Shown here one piece after another: positions 1 to 5,992 of a stretch of DNA of 8,068 nucleotides. The stretch spans positions 1 to 8,068 of the forward strand of contig CALFNC010000176.1 of the NCBI GenBank assembly GCA_937902605.1, in the 5' to 3' direction. The notes under the pieces were generated by a model that was not told where the DNA came from, ran no database searches, and saw only the letters and a list, made by a program, of their open reading frames with translations. Made by a program: the position numbers and the translations under genes. Each line of letters opens with the position of its first letter. Positions within the stretch are counted from its first letter, which is position 1. The stretch comes from an uncultured Acidobacteriota bacterium. Lineage in GTDB: Bacteria > Acidobacteriota > Thermoanaerobaculia > UBA5066.

Positions 1-2
1 CC

Positions 3-1445
3 GGCGGCTACCCGGTCGTATACGTCCAGGCGTGGGAGGAGGGACGCGTCGAGCGGGCCCTGGCCGCCCTCGCTCAAAAGTACTTCGAAAAGCCGGTTCC
101 GTTCGGCGTCTGGACATGCGTCGACGGGCTCCGCGTCGGAGACGACCGATGGGCCGAGACCTCCGACCCCCTTCGCGCGCTTGACGCGGTCCTGGAATCG
201 CCGGGCCCCGGCTTCTTCCTGATGAAGGACCTTCCGGCGTTCCTGCCGACCCGGTCCGACGTCGTGCGGCGGCTCCGGGACCTCTACCGTCAGATCCGGG
301 GGAGGGGAAAGTTCGTGTTTCTCCTCTCGCCGCGGCTCGTCCTGCCCGAAGACCTCAAGAAAGAGATCTACCTCGTCGACTACGACCTTCCCGACGACGC
401 GGAGATCCTGTTCATCCTGGGCCACCTGGGGAAACGCCTGGCCGGGGAGGCCGGGCTCCCCGAGGTGGACGCGAAGAGGTTCTCGACCGCTCTCAAGGGG
501 CTGACATCGGACGAGATCGAGCACGTGGTCACGAAGGTCTTCATGCGGCGGGGTGCCTTCGACGAATCGGCGTACGATGACATCCTCCTCGAGAAGGAGC
601 AGGCCTCGCGGAAAGAAGGCGTGCTGGAGTTCATCCTTCCACGGACCACCCTGGACGACGTGGGGGGACTGGAGAACTTGAAGGAGTGGCTCCGGAAGCG
701 CCAGAGCCTCTTCACGCGGGAGGCGGTCGAGGCCGGCATGCCGGTCCCGAAGGGGCTCCTGATGATGGGGATATCGGGGTGCGGGAAGTCGCTGTCGGTC
801 AAAGCGATCTCCGCCCTGTGGAACCTCCCGCTCTTCCGCCTGGACATGAACCTGGTCTTCGGGACCGAGAACCCCGAGGCGACGTTCCATCGGGCACTCA
901 TGACCGTAGAGGGGCTCTCCCCGGCCCTTCTCTGGATCGACGAGATCGAGATGGCGATCACGGGAGGACGCGAGGCGGGCGGGGGAGACCCAGCGCTCGG
1001 CCGGATCTTCTCGACGTTCCTGACCTGGATGCAGGAGAAAGACGCGCTGGTCTTCGTGGCCGCCACGGCGAACCGGATCCAACTCTTGCCGGCCGAGTTC
1101 ATCCGGAAAGGGAGGTTCGACCAGGTCTTCTTCCTGGACCTGCCGAACGAGGTCGAGCGGAAGGCGATCTTCACCGTCTACCTGAAGAAGCGAAAGGCGG
1201 ACGTCAACAAGTTCGACGTCGTCTTCCTCTCCAAGGCGACCAAGGGCTTCAACGGCGCCGAGATCGAGTCGGTCGTCCAGTCGGCGGCGATCGATGCGTT
1301 CGCGGAGAAACGCGCCATGACGGAAGAGGACGTCGGCCGCCAGATCACGAACTCCGTCCCCCTCTCGAGGACGATGGACGAGCAGATCAAGGCGATCAAG
1401 AGCTGGGCGCACGACCGCGCCTTGTCGGCGTCGAAGAGCGTCTGA
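3..1445 (+). CDS. Ycf46-type AAA+ ATPase, 5'-partial
   Basis: This frame is open from the left edge (first full codon at 3) to TGA at 1443-1445, giving 480 visible residues. A Met codon at 222 is internal: the 73 residues before it match the N-terminal part of Ycf46-like ATPases (a YPVVYV strand, WEEGR, then FGVWT and a DPLRALD segment). About 10-30 N-terminal residues are probably missing. The AAA+ domain fills the C-terminal half: Walker A GISGCGKS at residues 256-263, Walker B LLWIDEIE at 309-316, a sensor-1 Asn at 357 (TANR), and an RKGRFD arginine-finger segment at 368-373. The segment after the nucleotide-binding strands reads GTENPEATFHR where related AAA proteins usually have a GESE-type motif. 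Ycf46 proteins are cytoplasmic; their role is poorly defined (carbon-uptake regulation has been proposed in cyanobacteria). No protease HExxH domain is present, so this is not FtsH. The ferredoxin gene follows on the same strand after a short gap. Confidence 0.88.
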   Translation, partial: GGYPVVYVQAWEEGRVERALAALAQKYFEKPVPFGVWTCVDGLRVGDDRWAETSDPLRALDAVLESPGPGFFLMKDLPAFLPTRSDVVRRLRDLYRQIRGRGKFVFLLSPRLVLPEDLKKEIYLVDYDLPDDAEILFILGHLGKRLAGEAGLPEVDAKRFSTALKGLTSDEIEHVVTKVFMRRGAFDESAYDDILLEKEQASRKEGVLEFILPRTTLDDVGGLENLKEWLRKRQSLFTREAVEAGMPVPKGLLMMGISGCGKSLSVKAISALWNLPLFRLDMNLVFGTENPEATFHRALMTVEGLSPALLWIDEIEMAITGGREAGGGDPALGRIFSTFLTWMQEKDALVFVAATANRIQLLPAEFIRKGRFDQVFFLDLPNEVERKAIFTVYLKKRKADVNKFDVVFLSKATKGFNGAEIESVVQSAAIDAFAEKRAMTEEDVGRQITNSVPLSRTMDEQIKAIKSWAHDRALSASKSV

Positions 1446-1488
1446 CGGACCTGGCGGCGGTCGTGGCCCCATGCTATCTTTGAGGGTG

Positions 1489-1719
1489 ATGGCGAACAAA
1501 GACGACAAGTACCCCGAAAACGCCCCAGGGAAGTTCTACGTCGATACCCAGTGCATCGACTGCGACGTCTGTCGCGTCACCGCCCCGAACAATTTCGGGC
1601 GACAGGAGGAGAAAGGGTACTCGTTCGTCGTGAAGGCGGCCGAGAATCCCGAAGAGGAAGCCCAATGCCAGGAGGCGATGGATTCCTGTCCCGTCGAGGC
1701 GATCGGGAACGACGGCTAG
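1489..1719 (+). CDS. Small [4Fe-4S] ferredoxin, 76 aa
   Basis: This is a soluble one-cluster ferredoxin that would carry electrons at low potential to cytoplasmic redox enzymes. Cys22, Cys25 and Cys28 form the CxxCxxC motif and Cys67 in DSCPVEAIG supplies the fourth ligand. Cys60 is extra and could form a disulfide, as in some single-cluster ferredoxins. The N-terminus (DKYPENAPGKFYVD) and the TAPNNF segment are typical of a widespread family of about this length. I chose ATG 1489 because MANKDDKYPEN fits the family N-terminus; the longer reading from ATG 1471 adds MLSLRV without family support. The only purine-rich site, GAGGG at 1482-1486, sits very close to this ATG, so the start is not certain. 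The gene lies 43 bases after the AAA+ ATPase gene on the same strand and may share its transcript. It converges on lipA across 11 bases. Confidence 0.88.
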   Translation: MANKDDKYPENAPGKFYVDTQCIDCDVCRVTAPNNFGRQEEKGYSFVVKAAENPEEEAQCQEAMDSCPVEAIGNDG

Positions 1720-1730
1720 GCTCGGCCGTT
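1711..1730. terminator. Small hairpin between convergent genes
   Basis: ACGGC at 1712-1716 can pair with GCCGT at 1725-1729, with possible wobble pairs on either side and a loop of about six bases. It overlaps the ferredoxin stop and ends just before the lipA stop, the position expected of a shared terminator for two converging transcripts. There is no T-run on either strand, so it is at best a weak or factor-dependent terminator. Confidence 0.25.
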
Positions 1731-2606
1731 CTAGGCGAGGGCGCTCCGGGCGTGGTAGCTCGAGCGGACCAGCGGGCCTGACTCCACGCGGCTGAATCCG
1801 AGGTTCTCCCCCTCGACGCGTAGATGCTGGAACTCCTCGGGCGTGTAATAGCGCTCGACCTTCAGGCGGCGCGCGTGCGGGGGGAGATACTGCCCGACCG
1901 TGAGGACGTCCGTTCCCGCCGCCCGGATGTCCCGCATCGTGCCGAGCACCTCCTCGATCGTCTCGCCGAGACCGACCATCAGGCCGCTCTTCACCCGCAT
2001 GGACGGATTGCTGCGATCCCGGAGCTCCGAGGCCCGCCGGAGGAGCTCGAGCGACCTCGGGTACCGGGCGTCGGGACGGACCCTCCGGTAAAGACGCGCG
2101 ACCGTCTCGGTGTTGTGGTTGAGGACCTCGGGGCGAGCATCGAGGACGGCCGCGAGAGCCGCCGGGCTTCCGAGGAAGTCCGGGATGAGGACCTCGACGG
2201 TGACTCCCGGAGCGAGGCGCCGGATCTCGCCGATCGTAGCCGCGAAGTGGGCCGCTCCGCCGTCCGGCAGCTCGTCCCGGTTGACCGAGGTGACGACGGC
2301 GTGCCGGACTCCGAGGGCCACGACCGCCTCGGCCACCCGCCGGGGCTCCTCAGGGTCGAGAGGCCTTGCAGCCCCTTGAGTCACGGCGCAGAAGCCGCAG
2401 TGCCGGGTGCAGACGTCCCCCATCAGCATGAACGTGGCCGTCTTCTCGACGCCCCAGCACTCGAAGATATTCGGACAGCGAGCCTCCTCGCAAACGGTGT
2501 GGAGGCTTTTCCGCTCTATGAGCGCTGCGACCGCCCGGGACGACTCGTTGTCCACGACGCGGACCTTCAGCCATTCGGGGCGGCGGACGGGGAGGCCGGC
2601 CGTCAA
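1731..2606 (-). CDS. lipA: Lipoyl synthase LipA
   Basis: LipA is a radical SAM enzyme that inserts sulfur at C6 and C8 of octanoyl groups carried on lipoyl domains or GcvH, the last step of lipoate biosynthesis. With the TTG start at 2606 it has 291 residues, normal for the family. The auxiliary cluster ligands are Cys39, Cys44 and Cys50 ([12 protein letters not shown]); the radical SAM cluster is Cys66, Cys70 and Cys73 (CTRHCGFC). The C-terminal RSSYH motif at 281-285 contains the serine that ligates the auxiliary cluster. The open frame runs back to 2873, but the added residues are Arg/Gly-rich, unrelated to LipA, and lie inside lipB. TTG 2606 overlaps the lipB stop (TTGA), has AAGAGG four bases upstream and gives a family-like N-terminus. 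Last gene of the queC-queE-lipB-lipA cluster, probably translated by coupling to lipB. Confidence 0.96.
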   Translation of the reverse strand: MTAGLPVRRPEWLKVRVVDNESSRAVAALIERKSLHTVCEEARCPNIFECWGVEKTATFMLMGDVCTRHCGFCAVTQGAARPLDPEEPRRVAEAVVALGVRHAVVTSVNRDELPDGGAAHFAATIGEIRRLAPGVTVEVLIPDFLGSPAALAAVLDARPEVLNHNTETVARLYRRVRPDARYPRSLELLRRASELRDRSNPSMRVKSGLMVGLGETIEEVLGTMRDIRAAGTDVLTVGQYLPPHARRLKVERYYTPEEFQHLRVEGENLGFSRVESGPLVRSSYHARSALA

Positions 2607-2618
2607 GAGGCCTCTTGA
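2603..2618. repeat. Perfect 16-bp palindrome at lipB/lipA junction
   Basis: The two halves TCAAGAGG and CCTCTTGA are exact inverted copies. The element contains the lipB stop, the lipA TTG start and the lipA Shine-Dalgarno sequence. As RNA it could fold into a six-pair stem with a GGCC loop, pairing the start codon region with bases just upstream of the Shine-Dalgarno core. As DNA it could be a dyad binding site. Its presence is seen directly; any function is inference. Confidence 0.5.
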
Positions 2619-3283
2619 AGCCGGCGGCCGAAGACCTCGCCGAAGTGGCGGGTGAAGGTTGCCGCCACCGCCCCGACCGTCGGGGCGGCCTCGTGTCCGA
2701 GGACCCGGGCGAGAGACGTGACGCCGCCGTCGGTGATCCCGCACGGGACGATCAGCGAGAAACGGGAAACGTCGGTCCGGACGTTCAGGGCGACCCCATG
2801 AGTCGTCACCCACCGGGAGATGTGGACGCCGATCGCGGCCAGCTTGTCGTTCCCGACCCAGATCGAGGACCACCGCTCCGGGACGTCGCTGCGGGCGGCC
2901 TCGACGCCGAACTCCGACGCGGTCCGGATCAACGTTTCCTCGAGATTCCGGATGTACCGGCGGACGTCCGTCTCTGCCGGCGCGAGGTCCAGGATGGGGT
3001 AGGCGACCAGCTGGCCCGGCCCGTGAAACGTCAGCTTGCCTCCCCGGTCGGCTGGCCGCACGTCGATCCCCGCCTTCGCCAGGAAGGTATCGGTCGCGAG
3101 GAGGTCCCCCCGCCCGGCGTTCCGGCCGATCGTGATGACGTCGGCGTGCTCGAGCAGGAAGAGGGTCTCGGGGCCGCCATCCTTCACGCGCTTCTCCGCT
3201 TCCTTCTGGAGGACGAGCACCTCGTCGTATGGGGCCGGTCCCCGAGCTAGCAGCGAGACGATCTCCACCGTCCGGGCGCTCAC
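2603..3283 (-). CDS. lipB: Octanoyltransferase LipB
   Basis: LipB moves the octanoyl group from acyl carrier protein to a lysine of lipoyl domains or GcvH, making the substrate for LipA. From GTG 3283 it has 226 residues, the usual size. The family signature [17 protein letters not shown] spans residues 80-96. The catalytic pair is Lys147 (in [10 protein letters not shown]) and Cys181 (in VPCGI), which form the acyl-enzyme thioester mechanism known for Lip[10 protein letters not shown] at 160-168 is also typical. The frame stays open upstream to 3679, but that extension is Arg/Pro-rich and antisense-like to no known domain, and it lies within queE. GTG 3283 shares four bases with the queE stop (GTGA). 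The downstream end overlaps lipA by four bases. Translation probably depends on coupling, since only a weak GGTGGGG precedes the start. Confidence 0.95.
   Translation of the reverse strand: MSARTVEIVSLLARGPAPYDEVLVLQKEAEKRVKDGGPETLFLLEHADVITIGRNAGRGDLLATDTFLAKAGIDVRPADRGGKLTFHGPGQLVAYPILDLAPAETDVRRYIRNLEETLIRTASEFGVEAARSDVPERWSSIWVGNDKLAAIGVHISRWVTTHGVALNVRTDVSRFSLIVPCGITDGGVTSLARVLGHEAAPTVGAVAATFTRHFGEVFGRRLQEAS
2611..2616 (-). promoter_or_regulatory. Ribosome binding site of lipA
   Basis: AAGAGG on the minus strand lies four bases upstream of the TTG at 2606-2604, inside the end of lipB. It supports the TTG start over the longer open frame. It also forms one arm of the 16-base palindrome at 2603-2618, so it could be masked when lipB is not being translated. 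Confidence 0.6.
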
Positions 3284-3921
3284 GGGAGCCCCACCAGCTT
3301 GTGCATCTGGATCGAGAGCCGCCAGGCCGGGTGCTCCAGACAGTAGCGCGCGGCGAGGCGGGTGCTCGCGGCCCGCTCCTGTCCGTCCATCGGCTGAAGG
3401 AAAAAATGCCGGAAGGCGAGCGGCTCGAATGCGGCAGGATCGACGCCGTCCTGCGGGTAGACTAGCTTCAGCTCGTCTCCCCGGGTGACGACGAGCGCGG
3501 CCTGGGCCTTCGGGCTGACTGTCACCCAGTCGACCCCGTCGGGGATCGCACGGGTCCCGTTCGTCTCGACGGCCACCTCGAATCCCTCGTCGTGGAACGC
3601 CGCGACGAGCGCCGAATTCAGCTGGAGAAGCGGTTCGCCCCCGGTGCAGACGAGGAGAGCCCGGCCGTTCCGGGGCCACGGGGCCTGCCAGGCGCCCCGG
3701 GCGGCGCGGGCCAGCGAGCGCGCCGATTCGAACCGGCCCCCTCCCGGCCCATCGGTGCCGACGAAGTCGGTGTCGCAGAATCGGCAGGCGGCGGCCTCCC
3801 GGTCATTTTCCCGGCCCGACCAGAGATTGCACCCGGCGAAGCGACAGAAGACGGCGGCCGTCCCGGACCGCGCCCCCTCGCCCTGGAGCGTATGGAAGAT
3901 CTCCTTGACCGCCCAGGTCAT
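3280..3921 (-). CDS. queE: 7-carboxy-7-deazaguanine synthase QueE
   Basis: QueE is a radical SAM enzyme that contracts the ring of 6-carboxytetrahydropterin to 7-carboxy-7-deazaguanine, which QueC then converts to preQ0. The 213-residue protein starts with the family sequence [11 protein letters not shown] (6-16). Its cluster-binding cysteines have the long spacing CX14CX2C at Cys31, Cys46 and Cys49, the arrangement described for Burkholderia-type QueE, with CNLWSGRE and CRFCDTDF around them. TGGEP near the middle (the SAM-binding GGE motif) and VETNGT follow. ATG 3921 overlaps the queC stop in ATGA, and its own stop overlaps the lipB GTG. QueD and a GTP cyclohydrolase, which supply its substrate, are not in this window and must be encoded elsewhere. 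The family match is very strong. Confidence 0.96.
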   Translation of the reverse strand: MTWAVKEIFHTLQGEGARSGTAAVFCRFAGCNLWSGRENDREAAACRFCDTDFVGTDGPGGGRFESARSLARAARGAWQAPWPRNGRALLVCTGGEPLLQLNSALVAAFHDEGFEVAVETNGTRAIPDGVDWVTVSPKAQAALVVTRGDELKLVYPQDGVDPAAFEPLAFRHFFLQPMDGQERAASTRLAARYCLEHPAWRLSIQMHKLVGLP

Positions 3922-4622
3922 CGCGCGGGGTCCGGGAGACCGGCCTCCTGAAAACCCTTCGCGCGCAGGAGGCAGGAGTCACACTCGCCGCAGGGGCGGC
4001 CCTCCGGCGTCGGGTCGTAGCACGAGAAGGTGAGACCGTAGTCCACTCCCAGCGTCGTCCCCTCGCGGATGATCTCCGCCTTCATCAAGTGGATCAACGG
4101 GGTGTGGATGGTCAGGACGGTGGTGCCCTCGACCCCGGCCTTCGTGCCCAGAGCGACGGTGCGGGTGAACGCCTCGATGAACTCGGGGCGGCAGTCGGGA
4201 TAGCCGGAGTAGTCGAGGGCGTTCACCCCGATGAATACGTCGGACGACCCGAGGGCTTCGGCCCACGCGACCGCGAACGAGAGGAAGATCATGTTTCGGG
4301 CGGGGACGTACGTGATCGGGATCGCCTCTCCCATTGCGCCCGGTGTCCGTCCCTTCGGAACGGCGATGTCGGCGGTGAGGGCGGAACCCCCGAAGACGCG
4401 AAGGTCGATGTCGGCGATCACGTGGCGCGCAGCACCGAGGGACCGGGCGACTCGGCCCGCGGCCTCCAGCTCGCACCCGTGCCTCTGGCCATACCGGAAG
4501 CTGAGGGCGAATGTCTCGTAGCCCTCGGCCCGGGCCAGGGCGAGAACGGTCGCGGAATCGAGTCCTCCGCTGAGGAGGACGACGGCTTTAGGGGCGGGTG
4601 GTGATGCGGTTGTATCAGTCAA
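3918..4622 (-). CDS. queC: 7-cyano-7-deazaguanine (preQ0) synthase QueC
   Basis: QueC uses ATP and ammonia to turn 7-carboxy-7-deazaguanine into preQ0, the precursor of queuosine in tRNA. The 234-residue protein has the PP-loop SGGLDS at 18-23, then [15 protein letters not shown] and [17 protein letters not shown], all family hallmarks. Zinc ligands are Cys201, Cys211, Cys214 and Cys217 (CGECDSC). The start is TTG 4622: an in-frame TAG stands six codons upstream and no ATG or GTG precedes the PP-loop, so the choice is nearly forced. No clear Shine-Dalgarno sequence precedes it. A TATAGT box ends 14 bases upstream, which would leave a very short leader. First gene of the four-gene cluster; it overlaps queE by four bases and diverges from the cytochrome operon. 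Confidence 0.95.
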   Translation of the reverse strand: MTDTTASPPAPKAVVLLSGGLDSATVLALARAEGYETFALSFRYGQRHGCELEAAGRVARSLGAARHVIADIDLRVFGGSALTADIAVPKGRTPGAMGEAIPITYVPARNMIFLSFAVAWAEALGSSDVFIGVNALDYSGYPDCRPEFIEAFTRTVALGTKAGVEGTTVLTIHTPLIHLMKAEIIREGTTLGVDYGLTFSCYDPTPEGRPCGECDSCLLRAKGFQEAGLPDPAR

Positions 4623-4636
4623 GCTGCATCGTTTGC

Positions 4637-4642
4637 ACTATA
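4637..4642 (-). promoter_or_regulatory. Candidate -10 box for queC operon
   Basis: TATAGT on the minus strand matches the TATAAT consensus at five of six positions. With 17-base spacing the upstream hexamer is TTGGAG, which matches only the TTG half of a -35 box. A transcript from here would begin only a few bases before the TTG start, consistent with the missing Shine-Dalgarno sequence and suggesting a nearly leaderless message. Matched by eye only. Confidence 0.3.
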
Positions 4643-4706
4643 GCGGAGACCGTGCCCGACTCCAATAATCCGCCCAATCCCATCTCTCGGGAATCGAGTT
4701 CTGGGT

Positions 4707-4712
4707 AAGGAG
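4707..4712 (+). promoter_or_regulatory. Ribosome binding site of cytochrome gene
   Basis: AAGGAG lies eight bases before ATG 4721. It decides the start: the in-frame GTG at 4712 overlaps this site and so cannot use it. Confidence 0.75.
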
Positions 4713-4720
4713 TGGGTTGC

Positions 4721-5212
4721 ATGCGGCACCTCATAAAGGACAAAGAGCATCTGTTCCGGATGGCGGCGCTGTTCGTGGCCGGAATCTTCATGTTCGTGAT
4801 CCTCCGGGCCGTCATGGTCCCGAAAGGCTTCGGCACGCTGGGCCACTACCGGCCCGGCGCCCTCGAGGACAACGCCAAGAAGACGCCGGTCTTCGCGGGC
4901 AAGCCGGCCTGCCTCGAGTGCCACACCGACATGGTGGAGAAGCAGAAGGGGAGCAAGCACGCCGCCATCAACTGCGAAGCTTGCCACGGGGCGCAAGGCG
5001 TGCATGCGACCGACCCCGAAAAGAAACCGATCCGGCCGGACCCCAAGGCCGTCTGCCTCGTCTGCCACACGGCGAACGTCGCCAAGCCGAAGGGGTTCCC
5101 TCAGATCGACCCGAAGACGCACATGGAGGGCGGGCCCTGCAATGAGTGCCACGCGCCCCACCACCCGGAAAAGGGGCCCGAGAAGCCGGCCGTCCAGGAG
5201 GCCAAGAAATGA
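4721..5212 (+). CDS. Membrane-anchored tetraheme cytochrome c
   Basis: The 163-residue protein has a short positive N-terminus, one hydrophobic segment at about 14-33 (signal anchor, or an uncleaved signal peptide) and then a hydrophilic domain with four CxxCH heme sites: 64-68, 85-89, 112-116 and 140-144. Other histidines (His42, His80, His95, His134, His147, His148) are enough to give bis-His ligation of all four hemes, as in cytochrome c3 and other low-potential multiheme proteins. Lys/Pro-rich linkers and a Lys-rich tail complete it. It should sit on the outer face of the cytoplasmic membrane and exchange electrons with the iron-sulfur subunit encoded next. It resembles the small cytochromes of NrfB, DsrJ or cytochrome c3 type but cannot be assigned to one of these. 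Its stop overlaps the next start in ATGA. Heme attachment would need a cytochrome c maturation system encoded elsewhere. Confidence 0.88.
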   Translation: MRHLIKDKEHLFRMAALFVAGIFMFVILRAVMVPKGFGTLGHYRPGALEDNAKKTPVFAGKPACLECHTDMVEKQKGSKHAAINCEACHGAQGVHATDPEKKPIRPDPKAVCLVCHTANVAKPKGFPQIDPKTHMEGGPCNECHAPHHPEKGPEKPAVQEAKK

Positions 5213-5982
5213 GCGAAGCGAAAGTGGACCGCAGGGACTTCCTCTCCTCTGGTGGGAGGTTTCTGCTCCTCACCTCGGCCGCTGCCGCCGCTTACGAGCA
5301 CGTCCTGGCGGGGGCGCCCGAGAAGGCCCCGAACTACAAGACGACCGAGCACTGGTGGGCGATGACGATCGACATCGACCGGTGCATCGGCTGCGGGAAC
5401 TGCGTGAGGGCCTGTAAGACCGAGAACGACGTGCCAATCGAGTCGTCCTTCTTCCGGACCTGGGTTGAGCGGTACCACGTCGAGGGGACCGAGATGGAGC
5501 GGCCGGAGGTCGATTCGCCGAACGGCGGCTATGACGGCTTCAGAGAAAAATACAAGGCGGGTGAGGGCTCGAAGGACTTCTTCGTCCCGAAGCTCTGCAA
5601 CCACTGCGCCCATTCGCCCTGCGTCCAGGTCTGCCCGGTCGGCGCCACGTTCGTGAGCCCGGACGGCGTTGTCATGGTCGACAAGGCCTACTGCCTCGGC
5701 TGCCGGTACTGCGTCCTTGCCTGCCCGTACGGCTGTCGCTTCATCGACCCGCGGACCGAGACGGTCGACAAGTGCTCGCTCTGCTACCACCGGATCACGA
5801 AGGGCCTCACGACCGCCTGCTGTGAGACCTGCCCGACGGGCGCGCGCAAGCTAGGCGATCTCAAGAACCCGAACGACCCCATTCACGAATTCCTCAAGAA
5901 CCACAAGGTCCACGTCCTGAAGCCGCAGATGGCGACCGGGGCGAAGGTCTTCTACCACGCTCTTGACGGGTCCGTCAGGTAG
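5209..5982 (+). CDS. Tat-exported four-cluster ferredoxin subunit, NrfC/DsrO-like
   Basis: This 257-residue protein is the electron-transfer subunit of a membrane redox complex. A Tat signal is visible: DRRDFL at 7-12 followed by a hydrophobic stretch (about 18-28), so it is folded in the cytoplasm and exported, or anchored facing out. Sixteen cysteines in four groups would hold four [4Fe-4S] clusters: 59/62/65/69, 130/133/138/142, 162/165/168/172 and 189/192/204/208. The last group has the long CX2CX11CX3C spacing of the DmsB/NrfC/HybA families. Cys205, next to ligand Cys204, is an extra cysteine where many relatives have a small hydrophobic residue. ATG 5209 is chosen because it overlaps the cytochrome stop and starts just before the Tat motif; the longer frame from 5146 adds an Arg/Gly-rich leader inside the cytochrome gene. 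It probably passes electrons between the NrfD-like subunit and the tetraheme cytochrome. Confidence 0.92.
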   Translation: MSEAKVDRRDFLSSGGRFLLLTSAAAAAYEHVLAGAPEKAPNYKTTEHWWAMTIDIDRCIGCGNCVRACKTENDVPIESSFFRTWVERYHVEGTEMERPEVDSPNGGYDGFREKYKAGEGSKDFFVPKLCNHCAHSPCVQVCPVGATFVSPDGVVMVDKAYCLGCRYCVLACPYGCRFIDPRTETVDKCSLCYHRITKGLTTACCETCPTGARKLGDLKNPNDPIHEFLKNHKVHVLKPQMATGAKVFYHALDGSVR

Positions 5983-5987
5983 GGAGG
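5982..5987 (+). promoter_or_regulatory. Ribosome binding site of nrfD-like gene
   Basis: GGGAGG begins on the last base of the preceding stop codon and ends five bases before ATG 5993. It supports this start over one at 5963 inside the upstream gene. Confidence 0.7.
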
Positions 5988-5992
5988 CGACG

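Larger units (their letters stand above)
4623..4720. promoter_or_regulatory. Divergent intergenic promoter region
   Basis: This 98-base gap separates queC (minus) from the cytochrome gene (plus) and is visibly richer in A/T than its surroundings. It should hold the promoters of both operons. For queC, a TATAGT box is seen on the minus strand at 4637-4642 with TTGGAG about 17 bases upstream. For the cytochrome, AATAAT at 4664-4669 resembles a -10 box but has no good -35 partner. I see no riboswitch-sized leader in front of queC, and no clear operator dyad. Confidence 0.45.

Noticed and set aside
380..1174. Long minus-strand open frame opposite the AAA+ ATPase gene
   Set aside because: The plus-strand gene has full AAA+ motifs; the antisense product is Arg/Ser-rich with no recognisable domain, as expected in GC-rich DNA.
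2607..2873. N-terminal extension of the lipA frame
   Set aside because: It lies inside lipB, encodes Arg/Gly-rich sequence unlike LipA, and TTG 2606 has a Shine-Dalgarno sequence and a stop/start overlap.
3284..3679. N-terminal extension of the lipB frame
   Set aside because: It lies inside queE and encodes low-complexity Arg/Pro-rich sequence; GTG 3283 gives a normal-length LipB and a GTGA overlap.
4623..4720. preQ1 riboswitch upstream of queC
   Set aside because: No aptamer-like hairpin with an A-rich tail is visible, and the likely promoter leaves almost no leader.
4619..5164. Minus-strand open frame opposite the tetraheme cytochrome gene
   Set aside because: The plus strand has four CxxCH motifs and a strong ribosome binding site; the antisense product has no motif I recognise.
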